In this document: positions 23,075 through 34,948 of the stretch, piece after piece
How positions within the stretch are numbered: the first letter of the stretch is position 1
How the letters are laid out: each line of letters begins with the position of its first letter
NCBI GenBank assembly: GCA_009733575.1
Contig: ML769630.1
Location: forward strand, 1-64,000
Source: Gymnopus androsaceus JB14
Taxonomy: Eukaryota; Basidiomycota; Agaricomycetes; Agaricales; Omphalotaceae
Direction of reading: 5' to 3'
DNA: 64,000 bases
Position numbers and translations under genes: made by a program
Notes under the pieces: model-generated
What the model saw: the letters and a program-made list of their open reading frames with translations, nothing else
Told to the model about the DNA's origin: nothing
Database searches by the model: none

Positions 23075-23741
23075 TGTTCTCTTCAAAAATACTGTAGAAA
23101 ATGTTTCACTCACATTGTGGCTTAACCACTCCATGGATCTCTTGAAATACTACTCAGATGGCTGGTAATAAAATCTGGAAGGAATTGATTAAGTATTACT
23201 GGTGTTGAGGCAAGAAATAGTGAGAATACTATGTACAATACTGTAATATACTACTTTTATACGATGAATGCATATCTACAATATATTAGCCTTCTCTAAA
23301 TCATCCATAAGAGAGCCGGGAATGTTATACAATGAACTGATAGCAGTAATATAACATGCGTATGATTTCTACTTCTTTTTGCTTCTTTTTTCGTGGCAAA
23401 CATACATCCTTAAGCTTCTCTAAACCTTGCTTCAAACTATCCTTGAAGTTGTTGGCACGATTTCGGAGGTGTGTTCGCTTTTGTGGCATGATAGCAGATG
23501 GACGCGACTGAATAAGATGTGCAGATCACTCTTTTTGGTCATAACTCTCCCAAATTTTTGAATCTGGCAAAACGGTTTGTTCTAGATCATTCTATACTTA
23601 TTTTTGCATGAATGCATGGAGCAGATTTGCCAGATATGTACAAGGGAATTCTTGAGCTATTTTCTTAAATCATTTCACCTTATTTAGATTGTCAGGCTTA
23701 GTGCACGTGATGTTGGCGGGACTTGCCTGCTCTCTACCTTA
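23075..23741. other. Unassigned spacer
   Basis: AT-rich; no gene or known repeat. 'gcaggcaagtcctgccaa' at 22656 and its inverse 'ggcgggacttgcctgctctc' at 23715 bracket 22650-23735, so the fold-back element and this spacer may together be one larger inverted-repeat insertion. Confidence 0.4.
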
Positions 23742-24066
23742 GTCAATGGAATCCACAAACTAGTGCATTTACTACTCCATGGATTGCATGAAATAATGGC
23801 CTACTCCATGGAATCCATGAACTAGTACATTTACTAGTCCATGGATTCCACAAACTACAAAATATACTACTCCATGGAATCCATGAACTACAAGATATAC
23901 TGCTGTATGGAATCCATGAACTACAAAATATACTAGTCCATGGATTCCATGAACCAATGAATATGCTAGTTTATGGAATCCACAAACTAGTGTATTTACT
24001 AGTCCATGGATTCCATGAACTAGTGCATTTACTAGTTGATGGATTCAGTACATTTACTAGTCCATC
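23742..24066. repeat. Minisatellite of palindromic CCATGGATTCCATG units
   Basis: About ten units of 33-36 bp, each with 'ccatgga(t/a)tccatgaact' followed by 'agt.catttacta' or 'acaaaatatacta'. Units alternate between the GGATTCC and GGAATCC forms, so the array is nearly self-complementary. The same units occur at 2990-3240 and 43787-44087. Repetitive translation products here (repeated VHGFHELVH-like residues) are artefacts. Confidence 0.85.
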
Positions 24067-24539
24067 ATCAGCAAAACCTGGGTGGTCTCCAGAGATCTCC
24101 AGAGCACCTGTAGCTTCTGGAGCAGCTGGAGCAAGGTTACCTATTCCAGAGACCAATATAAACCTCTGAAGACCTCTGGAGACCTCCAGAGGGCTATTCA
24201 ATCAAGTTTCCATGTCATGTAACCATGCATTAATAATAGAAATTTTATATTCAGCATTTTATGTAGTACTGTGACAATATTTAGGTGCACTGCAGAAGTT
24301 ATTATTATGTAGTAGTAATAATTGGCAAGTACTGGACAAGTCTTCTGTTTTTCCCCTCCCAATGTTTCCATAGTGCTCTTCTCGATTTCTGCCTCCATTG
24401 CCCAAACCCTTCTGCATTTCTGGAAATCACCTCTAAAAAGCAAAATTATGTGAAAGTGAAACTTATGGTGAAAGGATGGAACATTGCAATGTGCAACAGT
24501 CTTGATGAGAAAGTCATCACTGTAATGAACAATCACTAT
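24067..24539. other. Unassigned, includes CTGGAG-rich short repeats
   Basis: 24084-24190 has repeated 'tccagagatctccagagcac' style units (CCAGAG/CTCTGG). The rest is AT-rich with no recognisable gene. Confidence 0.4.
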
Positions 24540-24676
24540 TTCAAAAATTTCAATTTGTACTGAGTGACAGTGTCACATGATTGTTGATGGGATCAGTAGA
24601 GATAGGTTGTCAGATGACTAGATGAGACCATCATCACTGTCACTATCAATACCTATTTGGTCGCCAATACTAAGGG
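24540..24676 (-). repeat. Inverted partial copy of repeat 'A'
   Basis: Reverse complement of 22165-22310 ('gatgggatcagtagagatag', 'gactagatgagaccatcatc', 'tatttggtcgccaatactaa'). It stops abruptly at 24676, with the inverted-repeat transposon beginning about 140 bp further on. Confidence 0.75.
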
Positions 24677-24816
24677 GACCACCTGCTAGTCCCCACTAAC
24701 AGGCTTTATAAGAGGCCCGGGAGGAAATTATTTTAGTCTTATAAAGGTTCTTAAGAGAATTTCTCCAGGTATGAATAAAACCCAATAAAGTTTACAATAA
24801 TATCCTCTCGTGTTAG

Positions 24817-25157
24817 TGGATGACTTCCGGTAGGATTTTTGTAGTTATCACCGAGCTACAAAACTTTGATCAGATTTTGATGCAAAATTTGTAGACGGAA
24901 TCTGTAGACATGTGCATCCCGTAGCTTTTCTAGACTAGATATCAAATTTCATTTCCGATCATGGATATTCCTGCAACGCCAGCAGGAAGAAGACTTGAAC
25001 GATGAAGCACACCTGCAGCAGCTTGTCTGCTTGCTACTTTTTTCTTTGGCATAACCGAAAATGAACAGAACAAAGTACAGCATTGAAACCCTTCATGCAA
25101 TAGGCGGGAGCTACGCGGTTCATTTTTAAAATATTTTTTCAAATGTCAGCCAAACCA
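24817..25157 (+). repeat. Left inverted repeat of the kinase-carrying element
   Basis: Outer block 24817-24870 and inner block 25101-25150 both match the right arm (39881-40385) inverted. The middle is poorly conserved. It ends about 90 bp from the alpha-kinase stop codon. Confidence 0.65.
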
Positions 25158-25246
25158 GTTTGAGCGCTTGGTATGATCATACAATGTATACCTATTTTGA
25201 GCACAAAACTGGTGTATGTGAGTTGTGACACTAAATACTAGTATAA

Positions 25247-27650
25247 TTACGAGTCTTCTCCATTGTCCTGAAGGCCAGATAGTTCCATCAATTCGCAGAC
25301 CTCGTTACACTTGTGATCGTTCACAAAACCTTTCATCCCAGCCTCACCATGGTCGCCGCAGCCCGAGTTCCTGAAAAAAATTTAGAAGACATTCATGTAC
25401 TAGGTATCAGATGACTTACCCAGCTACAGTGTGCGTCATCGGTCAAACAATACAAGGAAGTCCTTCCCGTTCTCGGAGACTTGTGTTTCTATAACACCTT
25501 GTGAGCTCCGTAATGTTGGATGTTTGAGCTTTAATGTTACCCTGAAGGTCCGCCATGACAAGTTGACCATTGGTGTACCAATGTACATAATGGGCGAAGG
25601 CATGCACTGTATTGGAGGTTTCGCCTCTATTGCTGGATGGTACATGCACAACCGTCCCAGTAAATTTTGTGAACGAAGATTCTCTTTGACCAGCCATGTA
25701 ATTCCTTCCTTATCCTAGGTCAAATCATCCAATTCCGAAAAGTCCGAGTCATCAAGAAAAGAGACAATTCCAGAGGCAAGACTCGGACTGCAACCTGTTT
25801 CTTGAGCAAGGAACCCTGTAGCAAACTGAATATCTGTAGTATCAAACATACAGTGAGATGGAGTTACTTGTAAGCTCAAAATGCAAACTTACGGAGGTCC
25901 ATATCAGTTGCGCCGAGCATCTTGGCTCTAGCATAAAAGCTCTTCATAAAAACTGCACCCTGGGCAAGACGAGCAGCATCAGGATAAATCATGGATCTAT
26001 TCTGTTTAATTTTGTCGGCATCAGTGAGAGCACCACTATTAACACTTAGCGTGAATTTATTATAACGCTTCGCAACCAGCTGCTGGTTCCCCACTCGGAG
26101 CTATTAGAAATCTGAGTTAGTTTGTTACACTCAATGCTAACAATGCACGTACATCAACAGCAAGCTTCATACCTCCTTCAGCAAATGGCTTGTCGTCTAG
26201 CTGTGCTTTAATGTTAGGAGAATCGGCCTGCAAGTTAAGAAACTTGAATTGTAAGCTGCGTGTATCAACTTCACAGTCGAAGTGCTTGAATTTGACGTGA
26301 GTAGGCGAATAGATCTTGATTTGTGTCCCATAAGCATTAGGCATTGGCATATACTGGGACTGCAATGCCAACGATGCGGATCCTATGTCATAACAAGCTT
26401 AAGTACTCCAAGGTGATTTAATAAGGAAAAGTTGACTTACTTGATCCCCCTTTGGAATGTTTGCCACCTTGAATACTGGAAAGGGAAATTCCAGAAGTTG
26501 AGCAGGTACGCTTCCGGGTAACTGAAAGTTTAGATGTTTTGTTTTTGGAAGCAAACAAAAAATCATCATCAAGCTCAGTGCGGATCTTGTACTAAGGAGA
26601 ATTAGTCTCAGAAATATGGATGAATTTGTGTCGAGCTACGTACAGCTTGAAAATTGATTGCAAATTCTAAGTAGAACTTGCGTGTTTTGGCATTCTTGGA
26701 ACCATTGCCTTTGCTGAGATGAGCCGGGAGATTATGAATATAAAGTTCAAGATCGGCGGATGTTTTTGAGTGCATCATGTAGAAATTGTCAACTGTTGCA
26801 GCCTCAGTCCCTGCAATTAAGATGCAGCCCGTATGCCATCGAAATTTGTTCTCCTCTCTAGACAAATTCAGAATATACTTATGGACAAGCATTGGTGAGG
26901 AGTACACACGCTTTGATACGTTGCTGGTTGTTCTGGCCTGATCCGGTGAATTCAGCATTAAATTTACCCAAAATCAAAGCTTTCAATTCTGGATGAATGC
27001 ATTAAAATCATCTCTGCGCATTGAAACTCCATCCTTACCATTCATAAACGTTGACCCTTTGGGTTTTTCTGCCCCATTCCCAAATGTCTTGCTGAATTTA
27101 GCACTCTCTCCCAACAATATAGCCTGTAGTAAAAGTTATATCTCAGGACAGTATATGTAATTCCGAATTTGGTTTACTTACCTGCCAGAAGACCACATAC
27201 TCGTATTCTTGAGAGTGTATCATTGCTTTCATGATGCACGAATGTGTTTGTATTAATCCTACTCGGTTCAGCAGCAGGCGGGACACTGGCATGCAATCGA
27301 TCTCGGGTCTTTTGGGCAAGGTCAGCATATGACTGTGGAATGTTGGCCGTGTCTGGCAAAGCATCAGTAATATGATTCCATTTGACTTGAAATGAATACC
27401 AACTTGGACCTCTTCGCATTTGTGGCTGCATTTGGCCTCCTGAAAAACACTTACTACAATCTTGTGAACCACATGTTTGGAGCTCTGGGGAGTCACATTC
27501 CGGCATGCCATGCCTTCGGGTGACTCCACAGACAAGACACTGTAGTTGGCGCTGCTGAAAGGTCAGGTAAAGGCTGTAGTGATAACTTTGGGTACCCACA
27601 GAGATGTCCTTATATTGTTGAGAATCTTGACTAAGCGAGTTGAGTTTCAT
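25247..27650 (-). pseudogene. Fungal alpha-type protein kinase, frame-broken
   Basis: Alpha-kinases are atypical Ser/Thr kinases. Minus strand, N to C: a Cys cluster (LQCLVCGVTRRHG, CGSQDCSKC) near 27560-27460; a middle region with FWQ|AILLGES, WHTGCILIAG and QGGKHSKGGSS; then the kinase core: PFAEGGMKLA (glycine-rich loop), LVAKRYNKF (nucleotide-binding Lys), DEGITWLVKE-like segment, FTKFTGT, HAFAHYVHWYTNGQLVMADLQG (split here: HAFAHYVHW at about 25600, ADLQG catalytic), LVLFD, then GCGDHGEAGMKGFVND and HKCNEVC (Zn-binding His/Cys). GT..AG introns are visible (e.g. 26115-26165, 26400-26455, 27124-27181). Breaks: TAG at 25715-25717, a frame change near 25690, a one-base loss near 25440 (expected D-P-M-T-H) and a frame change near 27230. 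All key residues remain, so it died recently or some breaks are mis-read introns. No eukaryotic-type kinase motifs. Confidence 0.8.
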
Positions 27651-27842
27651 GCATTTTGCACAATTACCTTGAGATTGCTGAAGAGGAAATAGTTATTCGC
27701 AGCCCGGACAAGCTTGGGCCATTGGAAGCTTTTGAGATGAAGCACAAGAATAAAATCTCACTCTTATATGAGAACTGGTTGACATGACTCACGGTTCATT
27801 TCACCCATTCTCAATGGCCAGAGTTGCCAGACTGAGACGAAA

Positions 27843-28211
27843 CTATTTTTTATGAAAAAAAAGACTCAGAGGCAGTGGGTTGCATCGCGTCGGACTGCTT
27901 TTTTTGAAAACAAAAGACTCGGTCACCTCGGACTACTTTTTTTTTTGAAAACGAAAGACTCAGAGGTAGTGAGTTGTGTCACGTTGAACCAATTCTTTGC
28001 AAACAAAAGACTCGGAGGCAATGAGTCGTGTCGCGTTGGACCAATTCATTGCGAACAAAAGACTCGGAGGCGGTGAGTCGTGTCGCGTTGGAGTACTTTT
28101 TTTTGCAAACGAAAGACTTGGAGGCAGTGAATCGCATTGCGTAGGACCACTTTTTTTGCAAACAAAAGACTTGAAGGCAGTGAATCACGTCTGAGTTGCA
28201 TTGTGTTAGAC
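27843..28211. repeat. Minisatellite, about 54-60-bp unit
   Basis: Six to seven units of 'aaaagactcggaggcagtga' + 'gtcgtgtcgcgttggac.a' + a T-rich spacer. The array continues at 30500-30575, on the far side of the MULE-like element, so it was one array before that insertion. It lies upstream of the alpha-kinase, in the intergenic space it shares with the transposase. Confidence 0.85.
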
Positions 28212-28616
28212 ACTTCAGTCACCTACTAAAAGATACCTACTTAGGCTTAACTTTTGCGTTCCAAGTTGGACCTAAGAAGGGGTAAATGCCTGGCATATTC
28301 CACCATGGTGGTATTGCCATGGTAATACCATCATGGTAGTACCATGGCCATGATGGTATTACCATGGTACTACCATGATGGTATTACCGTGGTGATATTG
28401 CCATGGTGGTATTACCATGGTACTACCATGATGGTATTACCATGATATTATCATGGTGGTACTACCGTAATATCATGAGTGGTAATACCATGGGTGGTAA
28501 TACCATGGGTGGTATTACCATGGGTAGTATTACCATGGGTAGTATTACCATGGGTGGTATTACCATGAGTGGTATTCTTCAATGGTATATTGATTTGTCT
28601 ATTGTTACCCATCTAA

Positions 28617-28655
28617 TCTTTAACCCTAACCCCCAATCCTAACCCCTAAGTCCTA
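28617..28655. repeat. CCCTAA telomere-like repeats inside the MULE-like element
   Basis: 'taaccctaacccccaatcct' and 'aacccctaag' degenerate units. A mirrored TTAGGG-type copy lies at about 30285-30325. They are part of the transposon subterminal region, not a telomere. Confidence 0.65.
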
Positions 28656-29343
28656 ATTTATAAATCTCAATTCATGACAATTTTTTTTTGGTAAAAGAAG
28701 CACCCGTAAGTGCTGATAGATGTAGTTACATGTATATAAGTAATGTCATACTTTCCTAGTACTGGTATTAGGACCAGTACATATAGTACTAAGTCACACT
28801 AGTAGCTCTTAGTTGGTATTGTTAGCAGGTTATTCATGAAGTGGTAGAAGTGGGGTAATTGCAGATAGAGAGTACACTCCCTAGAGCCTAGTATTTATAC
28901 CTTCTACCTAGTACATGGGAAACATACATGAATGACTCAACCTGACTAGTAGTGACTACTACTGACTGCACTTGACTGGTATATATTAAGTCAGTCACAC
29001 TGACTGTGGTAGTGTAAGTATGAGTCAATAATGACTCAAGTTTGTCATAGTAATGCACTGGTGAACACTGTTTTACTTACAGATTGTAACCAGGGTATTG
29101 CACTGCATTTCCAAGATATTCTCCAACAGGTATCACCAATAATTTCTACTAGTAACTAATCTAATGGTTATAATAGTACCAATAAGTTGCACTAGTAACT
29201 AATCTAATATTGTACTAGTATAACAACTTATTAGGTTTACTAAGCATTACATTAGTTACTGGTGTAACAGCTTATAAGTACTACTAACCATTAGTTACTA
29301 GTTCAACGATTTATTAGTACTAGTATAACAATCAGATTAACTA

Positions 29344-29968
29344 CTACATTCGAAGACCTCATATGGAATACATTCGGGGTAGGCCCAAACCATATTCCAT
29401 ATGGCGGATATTCCATACTATATAAAGTCAGTTTTTACCGGTTATTTATGTCTAAAAATGTGTGTTTCAAGCATTCTGAGTGTATTACAAGTAATTGAAT
29501 CTATTTATGACCTATTTGCAACCAAAAAAGTCCATGATCCAGGTCAAAGACCTCAAGCCAGTTGCTCAATGTAAGGTCTACCTTACATTGATGCAATGAC
29601 TTTAGCAGTTGTACGCGGTTGATCAGTATGTTTTTGTGGCTAAATTGGTTGGTTGTTTGACATTTTGGTGAAACATCTGAGTTTTTGGGATGGTTTATTT
29701 AGGCATGATTGAGTGAATAAATGGAAAACAGAAATTATGCTGCAAATCAAGCAACTTCAACTCCAATACACATGAAAATACCAAAACTCTAAAATTTTTG
29801 TTTTAATGTAAGAGAATTTATGAATAACTTGGTCACTGCGATATGGAATATCCCCCAAAATTTTGCCAATATCATATTCCATATTCCGGAGTACGGATCC
29901 ATGGAATATCCCCGCCTCCCAAGTTGGGGAATGAAATATTGCATTCCATATGAGGTATTTGACTGTAG
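29344..29968. mobile_element. Nested TIR element in the MULE-like element
   Basis: CTACA..TCGAAGACCTCATATGGAAT at the left mirrors CTACAGTCAAATACCTCATA at the right (read inverted, ending 29968). About 625 bp, interior unlike the surrounding minisatellite, with further 'attccatat' motifs at 29375-29420 and 29850-29900. No ORF; no clear target duplication. Confidence 0.65.
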
Positions 29969-30499
29969 TGCAATAACTTATTAGTACTAAGCATTAGATT
30001 AGCTACTAGTACGATAAATTATTAGTACTCACTGTTACATTAGTTACTAGTGTACCAACTTATTAGTACTAAGTAGTATAACCATTAGGTTAGTTACTAG
30101 TACAAATTATTGATGATACCAGCTAAGCGCTACTAGTGTGACTTAGTACTATATGTACTGGTCCTAATACCAGTACTAGTAAAGTATGACATTACTTATA
30201 TACATGTAACTACATCTATCAGCACTGACGGGTGCTTATTTTACCAAAAAAAAAATGTCAGGAATTGAGATCTATAAATTAGGACTTAGGGGTTAGGATT
30301 AGGGGTTCGGGTTAAAGGTTAGATGGGTAACAATAGACAAATCAATATACCATGTTTGAAGAATAACACTCATGGTAATACCACCCATGGTATTAGGTAT
30401 TACCATGGTGGAATATGCCAGGCATTTACCCCTACTTAGGTCCAACTTGGAAGGCAAAAGTTAAGCCTAAGTAGGTATCTTTTAGTAGGTGACTGAAGT

Positions 30500-30575
30500 G
30501 TGTTAGACTACTTTTTTGAAAATGAAAGACTTGGAGGCAGTGAGTCCAAAGTCGCATTGCGTTGGAATACTTGTG
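30500..30575. repeat. Continuation of the 54-60-bp minisatellite
   Basis: Resumes with 'gtgttagactac', 'gaaagacttggaggcagtga' and 'gcattgcgttgga' directly after the 9-bp duplication of the MULE-like element. Confidence 0.8.
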
Positions 30576-30925
30576 TTGCACCATGCATATCTGCAGCTTG
30601 GTTTCATTTTTATCTTTTTTTTTTTTTTTTTTTGAATCCCGTTTATTCGCCGAAGTGCGTAACCATATGGTAGCGAAATCCTATCTAGTTATGTATTCGA
30701 GTCTCGTGGATATATGGGTACTGTGCATGTGTGTAATTCTGCCAACAACGAAAGGCACTCAGTGGAGGCCCCGGTAGGATAAATCCCACCTAACCGCAAG
30801 GGCTGGATTATATGTGAATAGGTAATATATGTAAGGTAAGGGGAGAGGGAGGGGAGAGAGGGGGAAGGGATGAGTGGAGAGCAGTAGAGTCCGTGATGCT
30901 GCATTCAGGCGCGAGTCGCCTTCTG

Positions 30926-33900
30926 TTATTCCTCTCCCCACTGTGGTAGTTCGCCAACTATATGATAGAATCTGCGCGTGTCGTTTATGAATTGGAAGAG
31001 CTCCTTGAGCGTTTCTGCTGTTGTGAGGAGCGCCAATAAGGTGCAGCTTCTGCGGCCTATCGCTCTCCTCATTCTGTCTCTGCGGGTACGATGGGCTGGG
31101 CATTCCATTAGATAGTGATAGACCATTTCCGGGTGGCGTTTGCAACATGGACATAGTGGTGAGTCGACTCGATTGATGTTGTATAGGTGCTTTTGCAGGG
31201 GTGCATGGCCAATTCGTAATTGTGTTAGGATCGAGAGGAGCTTTCTTGGTAGGCCCCGTGTCAGCTTCAAGTACGCTCGGCTGACTGCAGTAGCTGGAGA
31301 GGGATCGATCTTCTTGAATTTCGCATACCGCGGGGACTTTTTCCACATTCTGTTATGCTGTTCCTCGAGGGACTTTCTGAACGTGCGGATGATGGCGGTC
31401 TGGCTCCTGGGAAGAGATTTGTGGAGTTGTTTGGGGAGTTTTGCTTTTGGGCTAGACCTGGACATGGCTGCCCTTTTCGCTTCCTCATCAGCCCTTTTAT
31501 TCCCTGCTACCCCAACGTGTCCCGGGACCCAGTGAATGTGTACTGCAATGTCGGGGTGGGTTAGCCTGAGTTGTTGTAGTAGCTCATGGAAGTAATTGAG
31601 GAGGTAGTGGGCCGGGCCCGTGGCCGAGGTGTCGGATGCTGTGATGGCTGACGAGTTGTCGATCCATATAGAGATTTTCCGAATGGATCCCTTCTGCAGG
31701 CATGCTTGGTGTAAGGCTAGGAGGAGGCCAACACATTCGCCCTCGTAGACTTCGTGATCATCGTCCGTTCCCAGCCTGAAGCGTAAAACTCCTTTCTCCC
31801 TGCCATTCCTATATATGACCGAGGCTGCGCCTACTCCTCCTTTATAGCCAGACCCATCCGCGAAGCATCTAATGTCAGAGTCATCCTCCTCAAGCAGTTT
31901 CAGTGCCTCCTCTTTATTTTCCGCTATGACTATGACTAGGTCTGGGTCCCAGCTTGATTCGTATCGAACCGCCTTCTTTTTTTCTATGCGTTTCGGCTTT
32001 AGCTGGTAGGCGCACATTAAGTTGTGGAGCGGTGAGAGGTGTCGAGTCCGACGTGTATTCCGTGCTGCGGCTTCGACTCTGGGAGCAATTGGGTGGGTGT
32101 GAGGAAGGGTGGATAGGCGTACTGCTGCTCTGTGACGGTGTCTTTCAATCTCTAGTTCCATGGGCAGTAGGGTTGCATGTATATCGAGAATGTCAGTGGC
32201 TGATGTGGTCATCGCGCCCGAGATTAGGATGGCTGCCTGTCGTTGGATAGATGTGAGTCGGCGTGATACCTGGGAGTGTTTTGGTGCTTCTCCTTTTCTC
32301 CGCTTTTGTTGGGGGGTCAGGACTATATCCGCTGCGTATAGCATATGCGGGATGGCCTTTGACTTGAACAGTTGGCGAATGTGGTGACCTGCCATACCAT
32401 CTTTCATTCGTGCAAGATGTCTGAATTGGACGATCCATCCCTGTCCCCGTTTGATCATGAGAGCGTGCTGTTCCTTCCAACGTAAGGCCTTGTCCATGAT
32501 AGTCCCTAGGAAACGCGCGCTGTCTTCCGAGTGGACTAGCGTGTCTCCTATCGTAATCCCTGGACCATTTACCAGTACCGTTTTTTTCCCCCCTGCTTTC
32601 GACTTTTCTAATACCACTGATTTTGTTGTCCCATCCGTCTGCGTTCCCAGTGTTAGTTGCGTTAGTCCTTTAACCGCTTCCCTTTTCCTCGTGAAATCAA
32701 CCAGTTTGAATTTGTCGACACCAAATGAGCAGTTGTGCTTTTTGGCCCAGTCTAGGACGCCGCCATCTCTTTCCATCATCTCTTCTAGACCTTCGTGAAT
32801 CTCCGCAACATTGTCCCTGCCCGCATTGCCGCAATATCATCCATAAAGCCGAAGCCCTCTTCGTTTTCTCTCCTCTTGAATGTGTTTAAGGCTCCAGCCG
32901 AGTACAGGATGTAGCCAATCCCTGCCGCTGGGTCACCCTGATCCTCACCGCCTATGACTTCCATTGTCTCCGACACGTAGTCGTCAAAGACCATTCGCGT
33001 GGTGCGGTTGGCGTATCTCCGTTCTAGCCATGTCACTAGTTCATTGGGGACTCCCAGTAGCCTCAGTTCATGATATAGCATTGTGAGGTCGACGCTAGGA
33101 AAGGCGCCTTTCACATACATATAGAGTACTGAGACGATGTCGCTTTGTCTCCAGAGTTCCTTGATACGATCGACCATTATCTGTGGTGTTACGTCCTGGG
33201 TGTGCTCCGAACTGTCGGGCTGGGATTAGGCCAAGGATTTCTGCATTGCGGGTGACTTCATCAGCGACATAGCCATTCAACCCTCTGGCATGTCCGTGTG
33301 ACAGCACAAGAGGGCGATGTGAGCCTGGGATTCGATAGTCGGACTTCCCTGGTTTACGTGCAATAATGGTTTCGTTTGTTGCCCAGTCGTCGGGGTATAT
33401 GGTTTGGGTAAAAGTCACTCGGTAGATTGGTGCAAGGTGCGGAGTGAGTATGGTATTGTTGGCTTTATAGAGGTCATTGGGGAAGGTGCCGGGTCGCGTA
33501 GCTTTTCCGCTTTTCATTTTCCGAAATACATTGTATATTTGTCGATTTGTTGGTGGTGCGAAGGACCAGGCAGGAGCTGGGTAGACCGTGTTGATCGGGA
33601 CATTGGGCTTGGGCGGAGGTGGTGGGAAAAAGGCCTGCTTGAAGGCTTCGACTTTACCAGCATTGTCACAAACTGTCCTTTCTCCTTCCTCATCTCTCAC
33701 CAGCAGTTCTGGGATTCGTGTCCTTCCACCATCCAACGGTCCACTTTCTGCCATCCTGCCTATGTCCCAGATCGAACTGGAGTTTGCATTTGTTAGGTAT
33801 TCGAGCCATTTCTCGGATTTTGCTTTTTCGATCTCTGTCGACATGGTCTGTCGCATTCGATGATTTTGTTTGTGGACTGGGTGCTCGGGCTGTGCTCTGC

Positions 33901-34948
33901 GGTGATACGAGTGCCCTGCCAGTCGATCTCGCACCTTCTTCATCTTTTTGAGGTCGTCTGTCCACCATCGGCGCTGCATGGGGCTAGGTTTGACCATCGG
34001 GACCTCTTCTTCGATCACAGATTCTACTGCTTCGTCAAGCTCCTTGAGCCTTTTCCGGAACTCCTCCCGACTCGTTATTTCCGTTGGCCTCGCTAGTGAG
34101 TTGAGTTTCGTTTTCAGTTTCTCTTGGAACGACTCCCAATCCGTTTTCTTCCAGTTTCTCCTTGGTCTGGGGTCAACTACTTCAATGCCCATGTCTATTA
34201 TAGTCTCTATTGGGAAGTGGTCGGTTTTAACCGGTTGTCACGTTGGAGCTGTGTCGCATTTGATTATGCGTTCAAGCAGGGTTTTTGAGCAGAATACGTT
34301 GTCAACCCTGGTGTAGTTGCCTGTGGAGAACGACTTTAGAGTGGGGATGTTTTCCGGGAGGGCCATGAAGAGATGGTGTTGGGCTAGCATTGTGAGGAGT
34401 TGCTGCGCAGCATCGAGGTTCCGTGTAGTGAAGAGGTGGTGATTCCTGGGCTCGTCCCACGTTGGGTGGTGACGATTAAAGTCGCCAAGCCACACTGTGT
34501 GTAGCGGGTGTTTAGGTATGTCCCTTGCCCCATTGGAGTTAGTCCAGCGGAGAATACTTTCTAACGCATCGTCATTTCCCCCATTGTTATAGATGTTGAA
34601 TATACGGATTGTCCTGAAGTCTCCACAGATTTGGATGGCTGTTACATCGAAGCTGTCGACCGGGATTTGTGTCCAGCTATTGGTTGGAAGGCGGATGTTT
34701 ACTAGTAGAAGGGAACGAGTTGTTTTTCCTTCATCGGCGGGTGGGTGATTATTGGGGTATATTGTAATGTAGTGGGAGAGGGCTCGAGATTTGTTCAAGT
34801 AGTCAATGTATGGCTCCTGGATGGCCAATACGTGGGACCTGCCCTTGTCACCTTCGACGAAGTCGTGCATGCTACTGGCAGATTTATTAGTGTTGATTTG
34901 TGTTATTGTAAGTCTGTCGCTTTCTATTATTTCTGGTTGTGCACTCAT
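30926..34948 (-). pseudogene. LINE ORF2: APE endonuclease, RT, RNase H, with lesions
   Basis: Starts at ATG 34948. Endonuclease (34948-34190): QINTNKS, AIQEPYID (catalytic Glu), WLGDFNRHHPTWDE, TRVDNVF, then after TGA (34238-34240) VKTDHFPI (catalytic Asp-His). RT (about 33700-32815): fingers KPGKSDYR, ARGLNGYVADEV, motif A reads YMYVKGAFPSVD where Asp is expected at the second Y, GEDQGDP, and intact FMDD. Frame changes occur near 33170 and 32812. RNase H (about 31910-31450): CFADGSGYKGG, YEGECVGL, WIDNSSAI, HWVPGHVG..NKRADEEA keep the D-E-D-D set. A C-terminal CPCCKRHPEMVYHYLMEC (CX2CX8HX4C) follows. The element cannot make active ORF2 as written. Confidence 0.92.

Larger units (their letters stand above)
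28212..30499. mobile_element. MULE-like element with perfect 9-bp TSD GTGTTAGAC
   Basis: Termini ACTTCAGTCACC and GGTGACTGAAGT extend into TIRs of about 95 bp ('cctacttaggcttaactttt', 'ggtaaatgcctggcatattc'). GTGTTAGAC is duplicated exactly at 28203-28211 and 30500-30508; 9 bp is the MULE signature. The interior is mirror-organised: 'accatgg' repeats (28296-28590 and 30345-30410), CCCTAA-type telomere-like repeats (28617-28655 and inverted 30285-30325), then 'actagtaactaatctaatgg' minisatellite on both sides of a nested element. No transposase ORF: non-autonomous. Confidence 0.88.

Noticed and set aside
23772..24201. ORFs encoding repeated VHGFHELVH-type peptides (also 43844-44074)
   Set aside because: Direct translation of the palindromic minisatellite; no gene signals.
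28617..30325. Chromosome end from TTAGGG/CCCTAA repeats
   Set aside because: The runs are short, degenerate and mirrored within a transposon with unique DNA on both sides.
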